In this document: positions 52,101-61,204 of the stretch, piece after piece | How positions within the stretch are numbered: the stretch's first letter is position 1 | Layout of the letters: each line of letters opens with the position of its first letter | From: Sipunculus nudus | Taxonomy: Eukaryota; Annelida; Sipuncula; Golfingiida; Sipunculidae | Length of the DNA stretch: 64,000 nt | Reading direction: 5' to 3' | NCBI GenBank assembly: GCA_026874595.1 | Contig: CM049318.1 | Span: 40,900,456-40,964,455 of the forward strand | The notes under the pieces: generated by a model | Seen by the model: the letters and a program-made list of their open reading frames with translations, nothing else | What the model was told of the DNA's origin: nothing | Database searches by the model: none | Program-made: the position numbers and the translations under genes

Positions 52101-55100
52101 AATATTTATACACAATTTACTTTTAATAAAAATACTAATGTATCATAAACAGAAATGATGCTAAGTCATAAATTGTTAAGATAATTACTTACACAGCATA
52201 TAACAGAGAAGATGCTGACATCATTTGAAGCGATGTCAATAACGTTCCTGTAAGCCTTTCTTGACGAGACAGGTAGAGTTACCATCTGAGCTGAGATAAA
52301 CATCAAGGGTGCTGAGAGAAATGTGCAGGCGACCATTCCAGTCGCAATCTGAAACAAATGAACAAATCATCAAGCATTTGGTTTGCCTTATACCCATTAA
52401 AAGTAAAAACTGCAGAACATTATTTTGCTAATTATAAATTGAAAATGCAAAAAGGAATAACAGAAAATGCAGCTCAGTTTGGTCAAGTTAAAGTAAGATT
52501 TATTAAACCTTTCAGGGTTCAACAGGATTTAACTTTAAACATTACTTTCAGAAGAGAAGCAGTTTTTGGGTAATCAGGGGCATGGTTTCATTCCATGTTC
52601 CTGTTTATACCTCTGTTCATGAACAAAGACCGTTTAAGCCCACAAACATGTTCCTGTTCAAGAAAATCATAACCAATTTTGCATTTTTGTTACATGTTCC
52701 TGTTTGCATCATTTTTGTGAACAGGAACAGGATCTTGTTTGGACAATAAAAACATGCCCCAGTTTTTAATCTGGTTGAAATAATCATGATATAGGATACT
52801 TTGGGACACTGCCATCTAATTACCACTGTGGAGCAAAATCTTCCATCTTAAATTCAGTGGACAAAATGTCAAATTAAAGGACTTAGACCAAGCACTCTAT
52901 GATGCAAGGCGTACTCAACCAGATACATCTGCTTAATGTGATGAAATATGGAAAACTGGATCAGCTTCCAGGAATAAAGTTACAGTGACTAGCTTTTTTT
53001 CATCAAAAAATTTGCAATAGGCTGACTGAACACAAAGTTACAAGTTTGAAAGTCTGGGAATTTTTTTTTTATCTTTTATCATGGAACCACAAAATTGGTG
53101 TTGAGATGGCAGACTGGATAAACCAAACGTTAAATGTTTAAAAAAAGTTAATCAACTTATCAAATAACTTCGTACAACAACTGCTGCATTGCAGATGTGA
53201 TGTCAGCATTAAAATTTAAACAGAGCTGCACATATGCAAAACAGTAAAGGAGTCATAAAGTCAAACTATCAGACCATAGCTCTAATGATTATCAGCCATG
53301 CTCTTATGAAGGATGTCTTAACCTGAAAGCAAACGATTTGTTACCTTTAAAATTGTTTACAGTCTGCAGAGATAATTCAGTCACCTGACCTGGTTAACTG
53401 TCAATAAACCTGGCTCAGTCACTGAAGCAAGTTTACTCTTTAGATGGTTTTTTTTCTATCAATCTAGCTGGTTTTATATTCAATTATACTGGTTAACAAT
53501 GAGTTTGGCTGGTTTACAGTAAGTTATAAAGGCTTACTTTAGGTTCAGCTAGTTAAAAGTTACCTAAAGCTTGCCAGCCACTGAACATTTTGCTGTGACC
53601 CGTTGCCATGCAACTAAAATCACAAGGGATCTGCGACTAATCTGCTAATTATAATCGCATGTGAATCGCAAGTGAGCAGGCCTTGTGACGCTACTTGATA
53701 CTGCCAGTCACAGACGATGGCAAGGTTTCTGGCATGTCAGAAAACTGATTCCTTGTGACTGTTGCAATCATCTGCTATTGCTTGTGATGCCATTTGCAAC
53801 TGAACATATTCCAGTTGGTTGTGGGAGTTTTGGTTAGGTGACTGGGTCAGCACTCTGCAACCAGTCTGAGACTAGCCACATACTGAGCTTGTAGGTGTGA
53901 AATATGACCTTACCCCTAGACAGCTTTTTTTGGTCCCCTAAAAAGGAAGAAAGCTTGATGACAATGTGGAATCAAGTACTGTGGCCATAGGCTCGAAAAC
54001 CAAAATAAGGTAAAATTCCCTGATCTCAAGTTTGTCACTTATAGCTGAACACCAGTCGCAAGCAGTCACAGACTGTTGGCCACTGGTCGCTTATTGTAAG
54101 TCACAAGCTGTCACAGACTGTTGGCCACTGGTTGCTTATTGTCAGTCACAAGCAGTCACAGACTGTTGGCCACTGGTCACTTATTGTCAGTCACAAGCAG
54201 TCACAGATGATAACTTACTGTCTGTGACTGGTTGCATATAAAAATCATAGGAAAATCAACAGTGGGGGCAGGCTTAAGTTGGTTTGTTATTGACTAAGCT
54301 GGTTTACAGTCAGACAAGATGGTTTCACAGTTAGTCAGTAAGTTGTGTTACTCTTAATTAATCTAGTTTACAGTCACTGACACTGGTTTTCAGTCAGTTA
54401 AGCTGGTTTATAGTCACTTAGATGGTTTACTTTCAATTAAGCTGGTTTCCAGTCAGTTACACTGGCTAACAGACAATAAAGTTAGTTTATAGTAAGTAAA
54501 GCTCATTCCCATTCAGTTATGTTGACCAGTTTACATTCAGCTGAACTTAACAGAATCTGACAGTACTTACCACAGCTGTTGCGACGTTGTAATGAGCTGA
54601 GTACAGGAAGACACTGGGGGCAGTAGGGAAGGTGCTGTACAAAAACCCAAAGTTAGCCAGGTCTCTGGTGGAGTTCCAGCTACCCCCAGCATCCAGGATG
54701 TTAACCATCTCCCTGGTGATGAAGGGCAGCAACAACCTGGAACAGGCACCATGGGCTTAACTTGTTATACATGTATATGAATTTAGCCACTGATAAGGGA
54801 AGCTGTTCACTTGTAAGATCACTCAGATAGTAAGATCCTGTACTGGTATGGATTTTTATACTTTATCTTGTCATCACATGAGCCCACATCATGTTTTCTA
54901 AGATCTTGTTTTTTGTTGGTTTTTTTTGCATGTATATTTTAATGCAGCAAAGGCATTATTGCCTGATTAACTCTGTAGAGAATTGATGAGTACAGATAAC
55001 TGATCTATGGATAAATGAGAAACGGATAACACTGATATAGAATACAGCAAAATATAGGAAATATATAGAAACATATCTGGTAAGATTTAAGAATATGTTA

Positions 55101-56330
55101 TTATGTATATGTGTACATACCAATATATGAGAACACAGCAATGTATGTGAGAGCCAACCAGTGTATATAAAAGCACACTAAGGTGGACCTGTTGGACTTT
55201 TAAATGGGTCTGATGGTGCACATTCTCTTATGGACATAAATATTCAGTAAAATCATCAGAAAATGCTTGAATGGTTCTTGAGTTAATGCTTGCAAAAGAA
55301 GTGAGACCCAATGGAATATACAACTGAACTGATTATTAGTCAGCCATCAATTAGTTTGTTCAAACCAGTTACCTCTGATAAAGTACCACTACCCACCGGG
55401 AGTCAGAGTCCTAATAATTAGTTTACAAAACTCATCTATAAATGAACATCTGGAAGTGCATCAAGCAAAAAGAAGGCCATGCACTGAGCTGAAATTGCAC
55501 TGTTATCTATTCACCCATTTTTTTCTGGAAAACACATAAATGTAAGCTTTCCAATGGTACCATCCCTCTATCTAAATTGATTAAAAGGATTTCAATTAAG
55601 TCTGAGGAGACTGCACAGTAAGCCACTTTTTATCTCTGTATGATTACTCACGTTTTGCACAGAATTATACAAGCTGGAGTCAGAAGCTGGGCCCCTCTCT
55701 GCTGTCGTAACTTACCAACCATACTCAAACCCAGATAGAACAAGGCTGAGGCACTGTAAGCCTGACCTGAAACAGTCAAGATCATAAGAAATAATCAAAT
55801 ATCAAGCAGAACAAGACACCCAGAATAATAACACTACCTTCTACAAAATCTTTGCTTAAATCTTTGACCTTCACTTAGTTTTCCATAGTCTTAGCTTTGA
55901 ATCTCCCTTAATATTACTTATACTATGCAAAATATTAACAGTTACTAGTATTTAATGTTGGGGTCCCTAATAATTTAACTGAATAAGGATATCCAGAATA
56001 AAATATCTTACTTTAAAATTAAAAGTAACAGAGACTAAAAACTAGCAAAAAGTACTTACTAATACTAGGGGAAAGAAAGTCTTGTTAATAAGAAAGAAGA
56101 AACTGCCACTAGAACGGACCTAGTCCCATATTATCCCTTTTACTGTTCAGATTAGACTACAGAAAATGACACTCCTACTGTTCAGGTTAATTAAGCATAT
56201 TTCCCTCATTTATACATTAATTTATGTGCTAGATATTATCTAAGAATCAGGTACCCGATGAAGATATATCTTTGTGATATTTTCAGAAATTAGTGACAGG
56301 TATGTATATATGTGTGTGTATAAATGTATG

Positions 56331-56406
<76 letters not shown>

Positions 56407-59192
56407 GCAGGCACAGATCAGGGGGGGGGGGGTTTGGGGGTCAACCCCCCCCCTCACAACCATCAATAAGCGCCTGATATGGACTTCATGATATTATAAT
56501 TATTATAATTATGTGACTGTAAATTTGTGCATGTGCTTAAACATGTGTGTAACACTTAGGAATTTTTGACAAGTCCATACTTACAATCTGGTCTCCCTAC
56601 ATAATAAGATGGCCATGTGAGTGAAACCCAATCCTTTTATTTTGGTTTACACAATGTTTGGCATCCATCAGTTTAAAAACTGATTCTGTGGCAGAACAAC
56701 TTTTGCAGTTAATGTTTTCATACAGATAAGAAGGGTGACAAATAATAAAACTTATGGCAAATGAGGGTATGTGAAATGACCTTTTGATTCATTTTAAAGG
56801 TGGCACTGAAAATTAGTTTATTTGCAATACTGCCTGCTAGAGGGCAGCACTGAACAGCAAGAAATTAAAACTTACTGATCCATATATAAGCAAGTATTCC
56901 TTCACTCACCTAATACAGTCAGAATATTGTCAACATAATTTGGCACTTTCTGGTGAAATATAAAATTTCCAATCACCCCCAGGGCAGTCATAAACACAAT
57001 AGGGTTAGTGATGACTCCCTTCGCTACAGTCAATGCCGCCCCAGCTTTGGATGTCCTTAGCTCTGGTGGACTAGTTTTCCATTTTTGTACTTCCAACAAT
57101 AAGAATCCAATTGGATTAAGAAAGATCAGTGAGATTGGAGCTATCAAATAAATGTAGTTGAGGAGTTCTGGGTGACTGTGTTGATAGACCGCTTTCACTG
57201 AAATTAATAAAACATAAAATTTATATGCAACGTGACACTTACCAAGAAACTCAAAAGTATGAGCTGTCATATATGATATAGAAATGTAGTCTATGGGTAG
57301 GACAAAAAAGACCTTGATGCCAAAACATTGTCAGAAGGTATGCAAAATATAGGTCCTTTGTTATTTCTTATCTACATCCTTCCTCTGCGTAGAGTTGTCG
57401 AGGCCTTCGGTGTACATAGACACGGATACGCTGATGACACCCAACTTTATGAATTCTTCAAACTCAGTGACCAGCACGGCCTTGCTCAATCCCTGAGGAA
57501 GATTGAACAATGTGCAGCTGGTGTTAGAGCGTGGATGATTAAGAACAAACTAAAGTTGAATGATTCCAAAACCGAACTCCTTATCATATCACCCAGGTAC
57601 CATCTTAATAAGATCCTTAGCGCTGAACCTAAGATCTGTATTGGTAGTGCAGAAATAAGACCAGTACACACTGTCAGAAATCTTGGGGCCAATTTCGATG
57701 CCAATATGAGTATGGAGTGTCAGACAAGATCAGTCGTGAAGAACATTTTTTACCATCTTCGCAGAATTGGTAAGATCCGGAACCATCTTGATGACCAGAC
57801 AGCTGCAAAGACCATCAACGCACTGATTACATCAAGATTGGACAACAACAACAGCCTGCTAACTGGAACTTCCAATGCTAACATCTATCGCCTCCAACTT
57901 GCACAAAACGCATCAGCCCGATTACTTACAAGGTCCAGGAAGTACGACAGCATCGGACCTGTTCTAAGACAGCTTCACTGGCTGCCTGTCGAAAAGAGAA
58001 TCACATTTAAAGTCCTCACACAGGTGTATAAAGCGCTGAATGATAGCCTGTATCCACTGTATTTGCGCCAACTGTTTGTGGAATATTCTCCCCGCAGGTC
58101 TCTTCGTTCTTCTGATGCTCACAGGATAGTCTGTGTACCTCGCTCCCATAATGTATATGGTGACAGACAATTTTCCAAGTACGCTGCCACCGCATGGAAT
58201 TCTTTACCAGACTCTGTTAGAGCGTGTACACATATTGAATCATTTAAGCGTGCTCTCAAGACATACTTATTTTCTTAACCCTTTGTATCAGCGCATAGAA
58301 ATGTATATTATATTTGCGCTTTATAAATGAACTCTATCATATCATATCTCTATCAAGGTATTAAAATTCATTTTTAAGATATGTCATAACAGGTATGATA
58401 TTAACTTGTCTAACATATCAAATAAAAGCAGTTTTCGTTTCAGAATTTTATCTTCAAAGTATGACAACCTTAAAAACAAAAGTATTACAGACTGAATTTA
58501 TTTAATGTGTCATAACTTTACAATATACCAATAATGTAATTATGCATTTTTGAAATACAAAATAAAAATAGGATCTAAATATCTGTCTGATGACTGCATT
58601 CACACAATCAATGTCTGATGAGCTATTCTATCATGAATTGTATTAATATTTGAGCACAGAACACAAAGATATATATATGTGCTTCTTATTCCTTTGAAAC
58701 ACTTTTACATTTAATTATTTTTAACTTAAATACTGACTTACCAATGGGATAGCCTAGGGCAAAATCATTACTTTGGGTGGTGAAGATGGCGTACAATCCT
58801 GCTTTGCCAGTATTAACTGGACGGATCACCAATAATGATATGACAGCAACAATTAAGAACATCATACTCTTGGAAATAAGAATGCTCGCCAGGAACTTCC
58901 AGTTTACGATTTGAAAGTTGAGCACACACATACTCCTGAACAGGAGAGCAGGCAGTGCAAACTTGGACACAAATATTCCAAGACCTTTTGCTTGAGATGA
59001 TGACAAGATATGGGCCCGACCAGCCAGATAACCTCCACATATTATTGCAAAACACTCCACAACTGCTGGAAATAAATTCTCAAACTCCTCCTTCTGTTCT
59101 GACCCAACGTGAGATTGATTGGTTAGGTTGTTAGGGGCATCCAATGTGATGCCCATATGGGGCACCGTCACCTTTGTAACTAAGGCTTCCAT
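26896..59192 (-). CDS. GPR155: GPR155/LYCHOS lysosomal cholesterol sensor, 15 coding exons
   Basis: Spliced minus-strand gene: join of 58742-59192, 56910-57197, 55652-55766, 54571-54736, 52193-52348, 48602-48685, 45422-45630, 43916-44009, 43155-43503, 41675-41758, 37663-37892, 36824-36919, 28687-28751, 27413-27553 and 26896-27118. All introns are GT-AG and all phases agree; the total is 2751 nt (916 aa), against about 870 aa for the human protein as I remember it. Order: luminal N-terminus with NxT/NxS sequons (residues 22-27); PIN/auxin-carrier-like transporter fold (about 40-390) with [13 protein letters not shown] and FPTAPSV motifs; GPCR-like helices (about 395-560); a charged Cys-containing linker (about 560-720); further helices; DEP domain (about 830-905). 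In the family, the protein sits in the lysosomal membrane, senses cholesterol and relieves GATOR1 inhibition of mTORC1. Start chosen at the ATG at 59192-59190 (A at -3, G at +4). Confidence 0.93.
27413..27553 (-). CDS. GPR155: GPR155 exon 14 (residues 796-842)
   Basis: Starts after TTTTAG with an Arg-rich stretch ([10 protein letters not shown]), then [20 protein letters not shown] and the first DEP residues. Donor GTAGGC. Phases 2 and 2 fit both neighbours. Confidence 0.88.
27825..28345. mobile_element. 521-bp element with 17-bp perfect terminal inverted repeats
   Basis: ATTAGCCCCATTTACAC at 27825-27841 is exactly complementary to 28329-28345. The interior is more GC-rich than its surroundings and non-coding. 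I found no clear target duplication, so the superfamily is unassigned. Located in GPR155 intron 13. Confidence 0.72.
28687..28751 (-). CDS. GPR155: GPR155 exon 13 (residues 775-795)
   Basis: A 65-nt exon, [20 protein letters not shown], matching the last helix of the family. Acceptor TTTCAG; donor GTAAAA is weak. In transcript direction, the 35-bp array ends only about 125 nt before this acceptor. Confidence 0.87.
28877..35360. repeat. 35-bp tandem repeat array, about 185 copies
   Basis: Head-to-tail units with a 35-bp period, recognisable by CAGCCTCAAGCCACTTTATT followed by ATCAAACAGAACTCG. Common variants are TTTTTAAACAG for TTATCAAACAG, CTGG for CTCG, CTCC for CTCA, and a 34-bp form containing GAGCCTGGAGCC. 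The array takes up about 80% of GPR155 intron 12. The plus strand lacks stops in all frames across long stretches, so spurious overlapping ORFs of 138-241 codons appear. On the minus (transcript) strand almost every unit contains AATAAA. Confidence 0.97.
35517..36612 (+). mobile_element. R2 family element, copy 3
   Basis: Begins AACAAGTGACCCTTGGGTCATGACGCTCAG and ends with the GGACGGATGACAGACAAAGAG segment and GATCGCTATAGCTCAGATGA. Two to three core units, one with GGTAGTGCCACCAGTCTGC (36281). Lies in GPR155 intron 12 directly next to the 35-bp array, antisense to the gene. Confidence 0.65.
36824..36919 (-). CDS. GPR155: GPR155 exon 12 (residues 743-774)
   Basis: A 32-codon phase 0-0 exon encoding [20 protein letters not shown] and [12 protein letters not shown]. 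It lies upstream of the 8.1-kb intron that holds the 35-bp repeat array. Acceptor CTGTAG, donor GTAATG. Confidence 0.9.
37102..37159. repeat. (TA)n microsatellite
   Basis: Two TA blocks separated by GAATG in GPR155 intron 11; a run of 13 G lies nearby at 37303-37315. Confidence 0.97.
37663..37892 (-). CDS. GPR155: GPR155 exon 11 (residues 666-742)
   Basis: Linker end and next helix. Contains [20 protein letters not shown], an acidic stretch, then [20 protein letters not shown]. Acceptor TTCAAG (one base off a typical pyrimidine tract), donor GTGAGT, phases 1 and 0. Confidence 0.88.
38445..39348 (+). mobile_element. R3 family element, copy 4
   Basis: Starts AACTAGAATACGGGTGGTTG and ends GTATCCGCAAAACTTTGCTT then TGGTGGATAC. 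Three GGTGGCGCCACC-type cassettes (38598, 38747, 39024). In GPR155 intron 10, antisense. Confidence 0.7.
39647..40492. mobile_element. hAT-like non-autonomous DNA transposon, 846 bp
   Basis: Perfect 8-bp target duplication GATCCTTC at 39639-39646 and 40493-40500. Termini are TAGTTTTGGGAAGATA on the left and, read inward from the right, TAGGGTTGGGACGGTTAC. Sub-terminal sequence is rich in ATATCGCGATA-type palindromes, common in hAT MITEs with TAGGG-type ends. No transposase ORF, so it depends on one supplied elsewhere. Inserted in GPR155 intron 10. Confidence 0.85.
40557..41552. repeat. 37-bp minisatellite, about 26 copies
   Basis: Tandem units around GTTGGCCTGTTTGTTCACTG with TGTATGTTGTTTTGTCT completing the 37-bp period. 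It lies in GPR155 intron 10, between the hAT-like element and exon 10. Period 37 (1 mod 3) gives frame-cycling spurious ORFs on both strands. A foreign 51-bp segment interrupts the array at 41332-41382. Confidence 0.95.
41675..41758 (-). CDS. GPR155: GPR155 exon 10 (residues 638-665)
   Basis: An 84-nt linker exon (phase 1-1) between TTTCAG and GTAAGA, encoding [20 protein letters not shown] and QAVNTGP. No membrane segment. Because its length is a multiple of three, skipping it would keep the frame, so it could be an alternative cassette. Confidence 0.75.
42006..43104 (+). mobile_element. R2 family element, copy 4
   Basis: 5' palindrome TGGCCCATGGGCCA at 42012-42025; 3' end GATTGCTATAGCTAAGATGA and AGCAAGTTGAGCTAAAAA near 43104. 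Carries both the 150-bp type unit and one 333-bp type unit (GGGTTGTGCCACCAGTCTTC, 42731), linking the two core types in a single element. It fills GPR155 intron 9, stopping about 50 bp from exon 9. Confidence 0.72.
43155..43503 (-). CDS. GPR155: GPR155 exon 9 (residues 522-637), start of the linker
   Basis: Begins with helix [20 protein letters not shown], then a hydrophilic segment rich in Asp, Glu and Lys. Near its end comes a Cys cluster (QCSDCVGC). In human LYCHOS this long cytosolic loop is the region reported to engage GATOR1; sequence here is poorly conserved, as expected for a linker. Donor GTAGTT is slightly weak. Confidence 0.87.
43916..44009 (-). CDS. GPR155: GPR155 exon 8 (residues 490-521)
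   Basis: Completes a Gly codon, then encodes [19 protein letters not shown] and [12 protein letters not shown]: one transmembrane helix and a luminal loop. Acceptor TTTCAG, donor GTAAGG; ends in phase 0. Confidence 0.88.
44843..45289 (+). mobile_element. R2 family element, copy 5, short internally deleted form
   Basis: Retains both ends: AACAAGTAGCCCAGGGGCCATGACGCTCAGTTGAATT and GATGACTTTCAGTCAGCTGAGC then AAAAAA. Only about 450 bp, with a reduced core. In GPR155 intron 7, antisense. Confidence 0.65.
45422..45630 (-). CDS. GPR155: GPR155 exon 7 (residues 421-489)
   Basis: Encodes [14 protein letters not shown], then a long helix pair including [20 protein letters not shown] and [11 protein letters not shown]. 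Two membrane segments of the GPCR-like domain. Acceptor TTACAG, donor GTAAGT; ends in phase 2. Confidence 0.9.
46148..48377 (+). mobile_element. R1 family element, copy 3, degenerate 3' end
   Basis: Begins ACAAGGCCTACAGGCCT followed by GCGAACCTGGG; ends AAGCTCACAGGTTTGTT near 48370, a decayed form of the 3' terminus. Contains GGTGGTACCAC/GGTGCCACC cassettes, the TGAACTCTTGACC repeats (46750-46960) and TTTGTGATGCTAGCTCC cassettes in the same order as the intact copies. Fills most of GPR155 intron 6, antisense to the gene. Confidence 0.7.
48602..48685 (-). CDS. GPR155: GPR155 exon 6 (residues 393-420)
   Basis: A 28-codon phase 0-0 exon between CTTCAG and GTAAGT. Encodes [20 protein letters not shown] and TLCLTISQ, matching the helix and intracellular loop that follow the PIN domain in the family. 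Confidence 0.87.
49077..49310 (+). mobile_element. Possible degenerate tRNA-derived SINE
   Basis: TAGTCTAGGGGTAGAGCA resembles a tRNA D arm and A box, followed by a GGGCTAAAAGCC anticodon-like arm. The B box has decayed. In GPR155 intron 5, just upstream of R1 copy 4. Confidence 0.4.
49511..50260 (+). mobile_element. R3 family element, copy 5, inside R1 copy 4, 3' truncated
   Basis: Starts AACAAGAATATGTGTAGTCA and holds three to four GGTGGCGCCACC cassettes (49662, 49813, 49943, 50091). It ends after GGAAAGGTCAGAGGTCAACC without the terminal hairpin. Confidence 0.62.
50686..50972. mobile_element. Harbinger-like MITE copy 1, 287 bp
   Basis: Inverted termini of about 38 bp starting GGCCAAAAAAAATAAAAGG and containing TATGGTTCTCAGGCAC, flanked by TTA at 50683-50685 and 50973-50975. 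A 3-bp TTA duplication is typical of PIF/Harbinger. Nested inside the R1 copy in GPR155 intron 5. No ORF. Confidence 0.82.
51529..51900 (+). repeat. Dispersed repeat, copy 1
   Basis: Shares with 63539-63970 the ordered blocks CAATCAGGT, TTTGCATAATTT, GCATGTTTTC, AAAGTTCTGGGCC/GGTTGCAGGAGC and TTGTGATGTCACTATTGT. Immediately 3' of R1 copy 4. No coding capacity. Confidence 0.6.
52193..52348 (-). CDS. GPR155: GPR155 exon 5 (residues 341-392)
   Basis: A phase 0-0 exon of 52 codons. Encodes [20 protein letters not shown], the last helix of the transporter domain, then a loop and [11 protein letters not shown] at the start of the GPCR-like part. Acceptor TTTCAG, donor GTAAGT. Confidence 0.92.
54046..54212. 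repeat. 45-bp tandem repeat, about 3.7 copies
   Basis: Units of CAGTCACAGACTGTTGGCCA followed by CTGGTCGCTTATTGT. The period is a multiple of three, giving a false repeat ORF. In GPR155 intron 4. Confidence 0.88.
54270..54545. repeat. Degenerate short tandem repeat (about 20-24 bp)
   Basis: Diverged units around AGCTGGTTTACAGTCAGTTA; similar units occur at 53395-53560. In GPR155 intron 4, ending about 25 bp from exon 4. Confidence 0.6.
54571..54736 (-). CDS. GPR155: GPR155 exon 4 (residues 285-340)
   Basis: Flanked by TTCCAG and GTAAGT. Encodes [15 protein letters not shown] and then [19 protein letters not shown], where the Pro-containing stretch matches the second crossover helix of PIN-like transporters. 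Ends in phase 0. Confidence 0.92.
55652..55766 (-). CDS. GPR155: GPR155 exon 3 (residues 247-284)
   Basis: Flanked by TTTCAG and GTGAGT. Encodes [19 protein letters not shown] followed by a basic loop and TPACIILCK. Phases 1 and 2 match the neighbouring exons. Confidence 0.9.
56333..56403. repeat. (TA)n microsatellite, about 70 bp
   Basis: Uninterrupted TA dinucleotides in GPR155 intron 2, followed closely by a run of G (56421-56432). Confidence 0.98.
56910..57197 (-). CDS. GPR155: GPR155 exon 2 (residues 151-246)
   Basis: Starts after TTTCAG by completing a Val codon and continues [20 protein letters not shown]. Contains [13 protein letters not shown] and [18 protein letters not shown], helices of the PIN-like fold. 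Ends in phase 1 before GTGAGT. Confidence 0.92.
57328..58345 (+). mobile_element. 5'-truncated L2/CR1-like LINE with open reverse-transcriptase C-terminus
   Basis: An uninterrupted 316-codon frame (57328-58278) antisense to GPR155 in intron 1. It begins within the reverse-transcriptase palm ([10 protein letters not shown]), carries the YADDTQLY catalytic motif, and continues through the C-terminal block [13 protein letters not shown] ... [10 protein letters not shown] ... [10 protein letters not shown] typical of L2/CR1-type LINEs. The tail includes GCGCTTTATAAATGAA and short TATCA repeats, as in L2-type 3' ends. The endonuclease and N-terminal part are missing. The open frame suggests a fairly recent insertion. 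Confidence 0.9.
58742..59192 (-). CDS. GPR155: GPR155 exon 1 (start codon, residues 1-150)
   Basis: Encodes the N-terminus and the first PIN-domain helices. TM1 contains [20 protein letters not shown]; later come [18 protein letters not shown] and [12 protein letters not shown], the most conserved signatures of the family. It ends in phase 1 (CCC ATT G) before GTAAGT. An in-frame GTG lies four codons upstream of the ATG; the ATG has the stronger context and is preferred. Confidence 0.92.
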
Positions 59193-59290
59193 TTTAAGCT
59201 TCACTGATACGTTGCAACGTAAAACGTAAATTCCTTCTCCTTTAATTCTGATGCAGTGGCAGCTTCATCCATCAAGGTTACATGGTCCTT
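59193..59290 (-). promoter_or_regulatory. Presumed GPR155 5' leader with two upstream ORFs
   Basis: Directly upstream of the start codon lies a start-stop element (ATGTAA, 59283 to 59278), then a 23-codon ORF (ATG at 59272-59270, TGA at 59203-59201). The latter stops 8 nt before the main ATG, in another frame. This assumes an unspliced leader; an upstream non-coding exon is possible. No TATA box is obvious. Confidence 0.5.
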
Positions 59291-59299
59291 CATATGGTC

Positions 59300-61200
59300 T
59301 CATTTTCTAAGAATGCTTGCACCATATGGACATTACTTAATTCACATATTTTCTTTTTTTTTTTTAAAGAATACTCTCAAGTCTTGAAATGCCTGGGTTT
59401 TTGCTCTTCACTGCTGTTCATGTCCTCACAAACCTTTGGTGTATTTTCTTTTTATGAACTTGACAACACATCCTGACCCATCAAGCAACTGTGATGACAA
59501 CAAACCCTCCACAGTAGAGTATGAGCAGCCCTGGAATAAAAACAATATCAATACATGTACCAAGATGTTTACACAAGTGTAAACTTTTGAAGATGTGAGA
59601 CTTTGGACAGTTGTTAACAAAAACAGCTCAGTTTGAATCTAACCATGTGTACTTCTATTCCACTTTAATTTAAATTCATTCTATTTTTTTTTTTAATCAA
59701 TAAAATTCCAATTCATACAATTTTCCTTACAATTTCAATTCAATACAAGTTCAGTTCAGCATTGATCCCAGGTCTGACAGTAGTGGGTTTACATGAGGCA
59801 AATTTGTGGTTTAAAGATTAAATAGTGGAAGATCACAATCTGTTGACAGAGCCACCTGTGTTCACAAAGTAGTGCCAACTGCCAAGTGTGCGGCATGAAT
59901 GAGTATAGATAGCTACCAGTAATTGCTGTTATCCTCTCTTTGCTTAAAAAAGAAACTTAAGTCCACCCTCACATAAGGAAAACATTTAAATGCTAATGAA
60001 TGGTCAAGTTAATAAATGTAATTCTTTAATATGTGTACACAACAGTATAAACAAGCTATGATATATTTTGCTATAAATTCTTAATCTAACAAAATTCATC
60101 TGTCATAATCATGATTAATGCCAAATATTATAAGTTAACTAATGCCAAAGGTTAAAGCCTTCCTGCCTTCATGTTTAAATTGAGTTAATATTTAAATTAT
60201 AACCATACTGGAAGTATTACACATTTTCATCCATCTGACCTATGTGTGCATAATTTTAAGAACTGCATACCCAGTGACTGAAGATCAGTGAAAGATCAAA
60301 ACCTCCACATATTGAGGACATTCAAGGAAACATGCTGTCATATCCTTGCCATCCAGGGCCCTAATAATACTTGATCTTGTGCCTGTACAAAGTACCGGTA
60401 ACTGTAACACAAAGTACTCAATCACCCTGGGCTCATGTGATATTTGATACATAAGCTGCCATATGATTTGCAACAGCAGACCTTGGCAAGCATTTAAGTT
60501 TTTTTTTTCTGCTCATAACAGTGTTACCAATTTTAAGTATGAAACCACTCATAAATGTAAAATGTAATGGGTAAGATGTGTCTAGCAGCAGTTATAAGTA
60601 TTCACCAGTATGGTATTTATCCATCCGGATCCAGTAGTGTCTCATAAAAGCCCAGGCAAAGAAATACAGCTGAAGGCAGCTAGCCATTCATGCCCACTGA
60701 GAAGACCACAGTTTGAAGACCACATATTAGACAACCTAGATTCAAACAACCCCAGTTAGACGACCTAATTCTAAAATATATCTTACCATATTCCATGATG
60801 CATTCACTTATTATATAATCAATTATTCATATTTCTGTTGAGTAAAAGAAGCACCCACTTATTTTTTTTACAAAAGGCAGTGGTTCCTGGGATCTCAAAT
60901 GAAATCAAAAGATAAAATATCTTGAATATATGTAATTTTCATGTTTAATACTGTAACTACCATGTTTGTAAATGCTATTATTGCTTACCAAGGCTCTCTA
61001 GTCCAAATCAAAGTTCTTAATTTTAAAGTGATGCATTCACTTCCATTGTTCCATAGGCTAATAAAAACAAAATGCGAGAATAAATTGAACAAGAAATAAT
61101 GTAGAATTGCTTTATAATTGAAATGGACTGAAAACCAAATTTTGGTGACTTTTTTTAAAAATAAACTTTATATATTTTACATGGATTGTACAACTAGTTA
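59300..61200. other. Sequence upstream of GPR155
   Basis: May hold the promoter and a non-coding first exon. A possible acceptor (TTTTATTCCAG on the minus strand, near 59533) precedes a short open segment, but no confident donor follows. Otherwise AT-rich and featureless. Confidence 0.4.
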
Positions 61201-61204
61201 TAAT

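Noticed and set aside
54032-54241. Small repeat protein from the 45-bp repeats
   Set aside because: The open frame simply follows from a period divisible by three; it is intronic and antisense to GPR155.
59426-59620. Extra upstream coding exon of GPR155
   Set aside because: There is an acceptor-like TTTTATTCCAG, but no convincing donor and no similarity to the family; exon 1 already starts with a good ATG. A non-coding leader exon remains possible.
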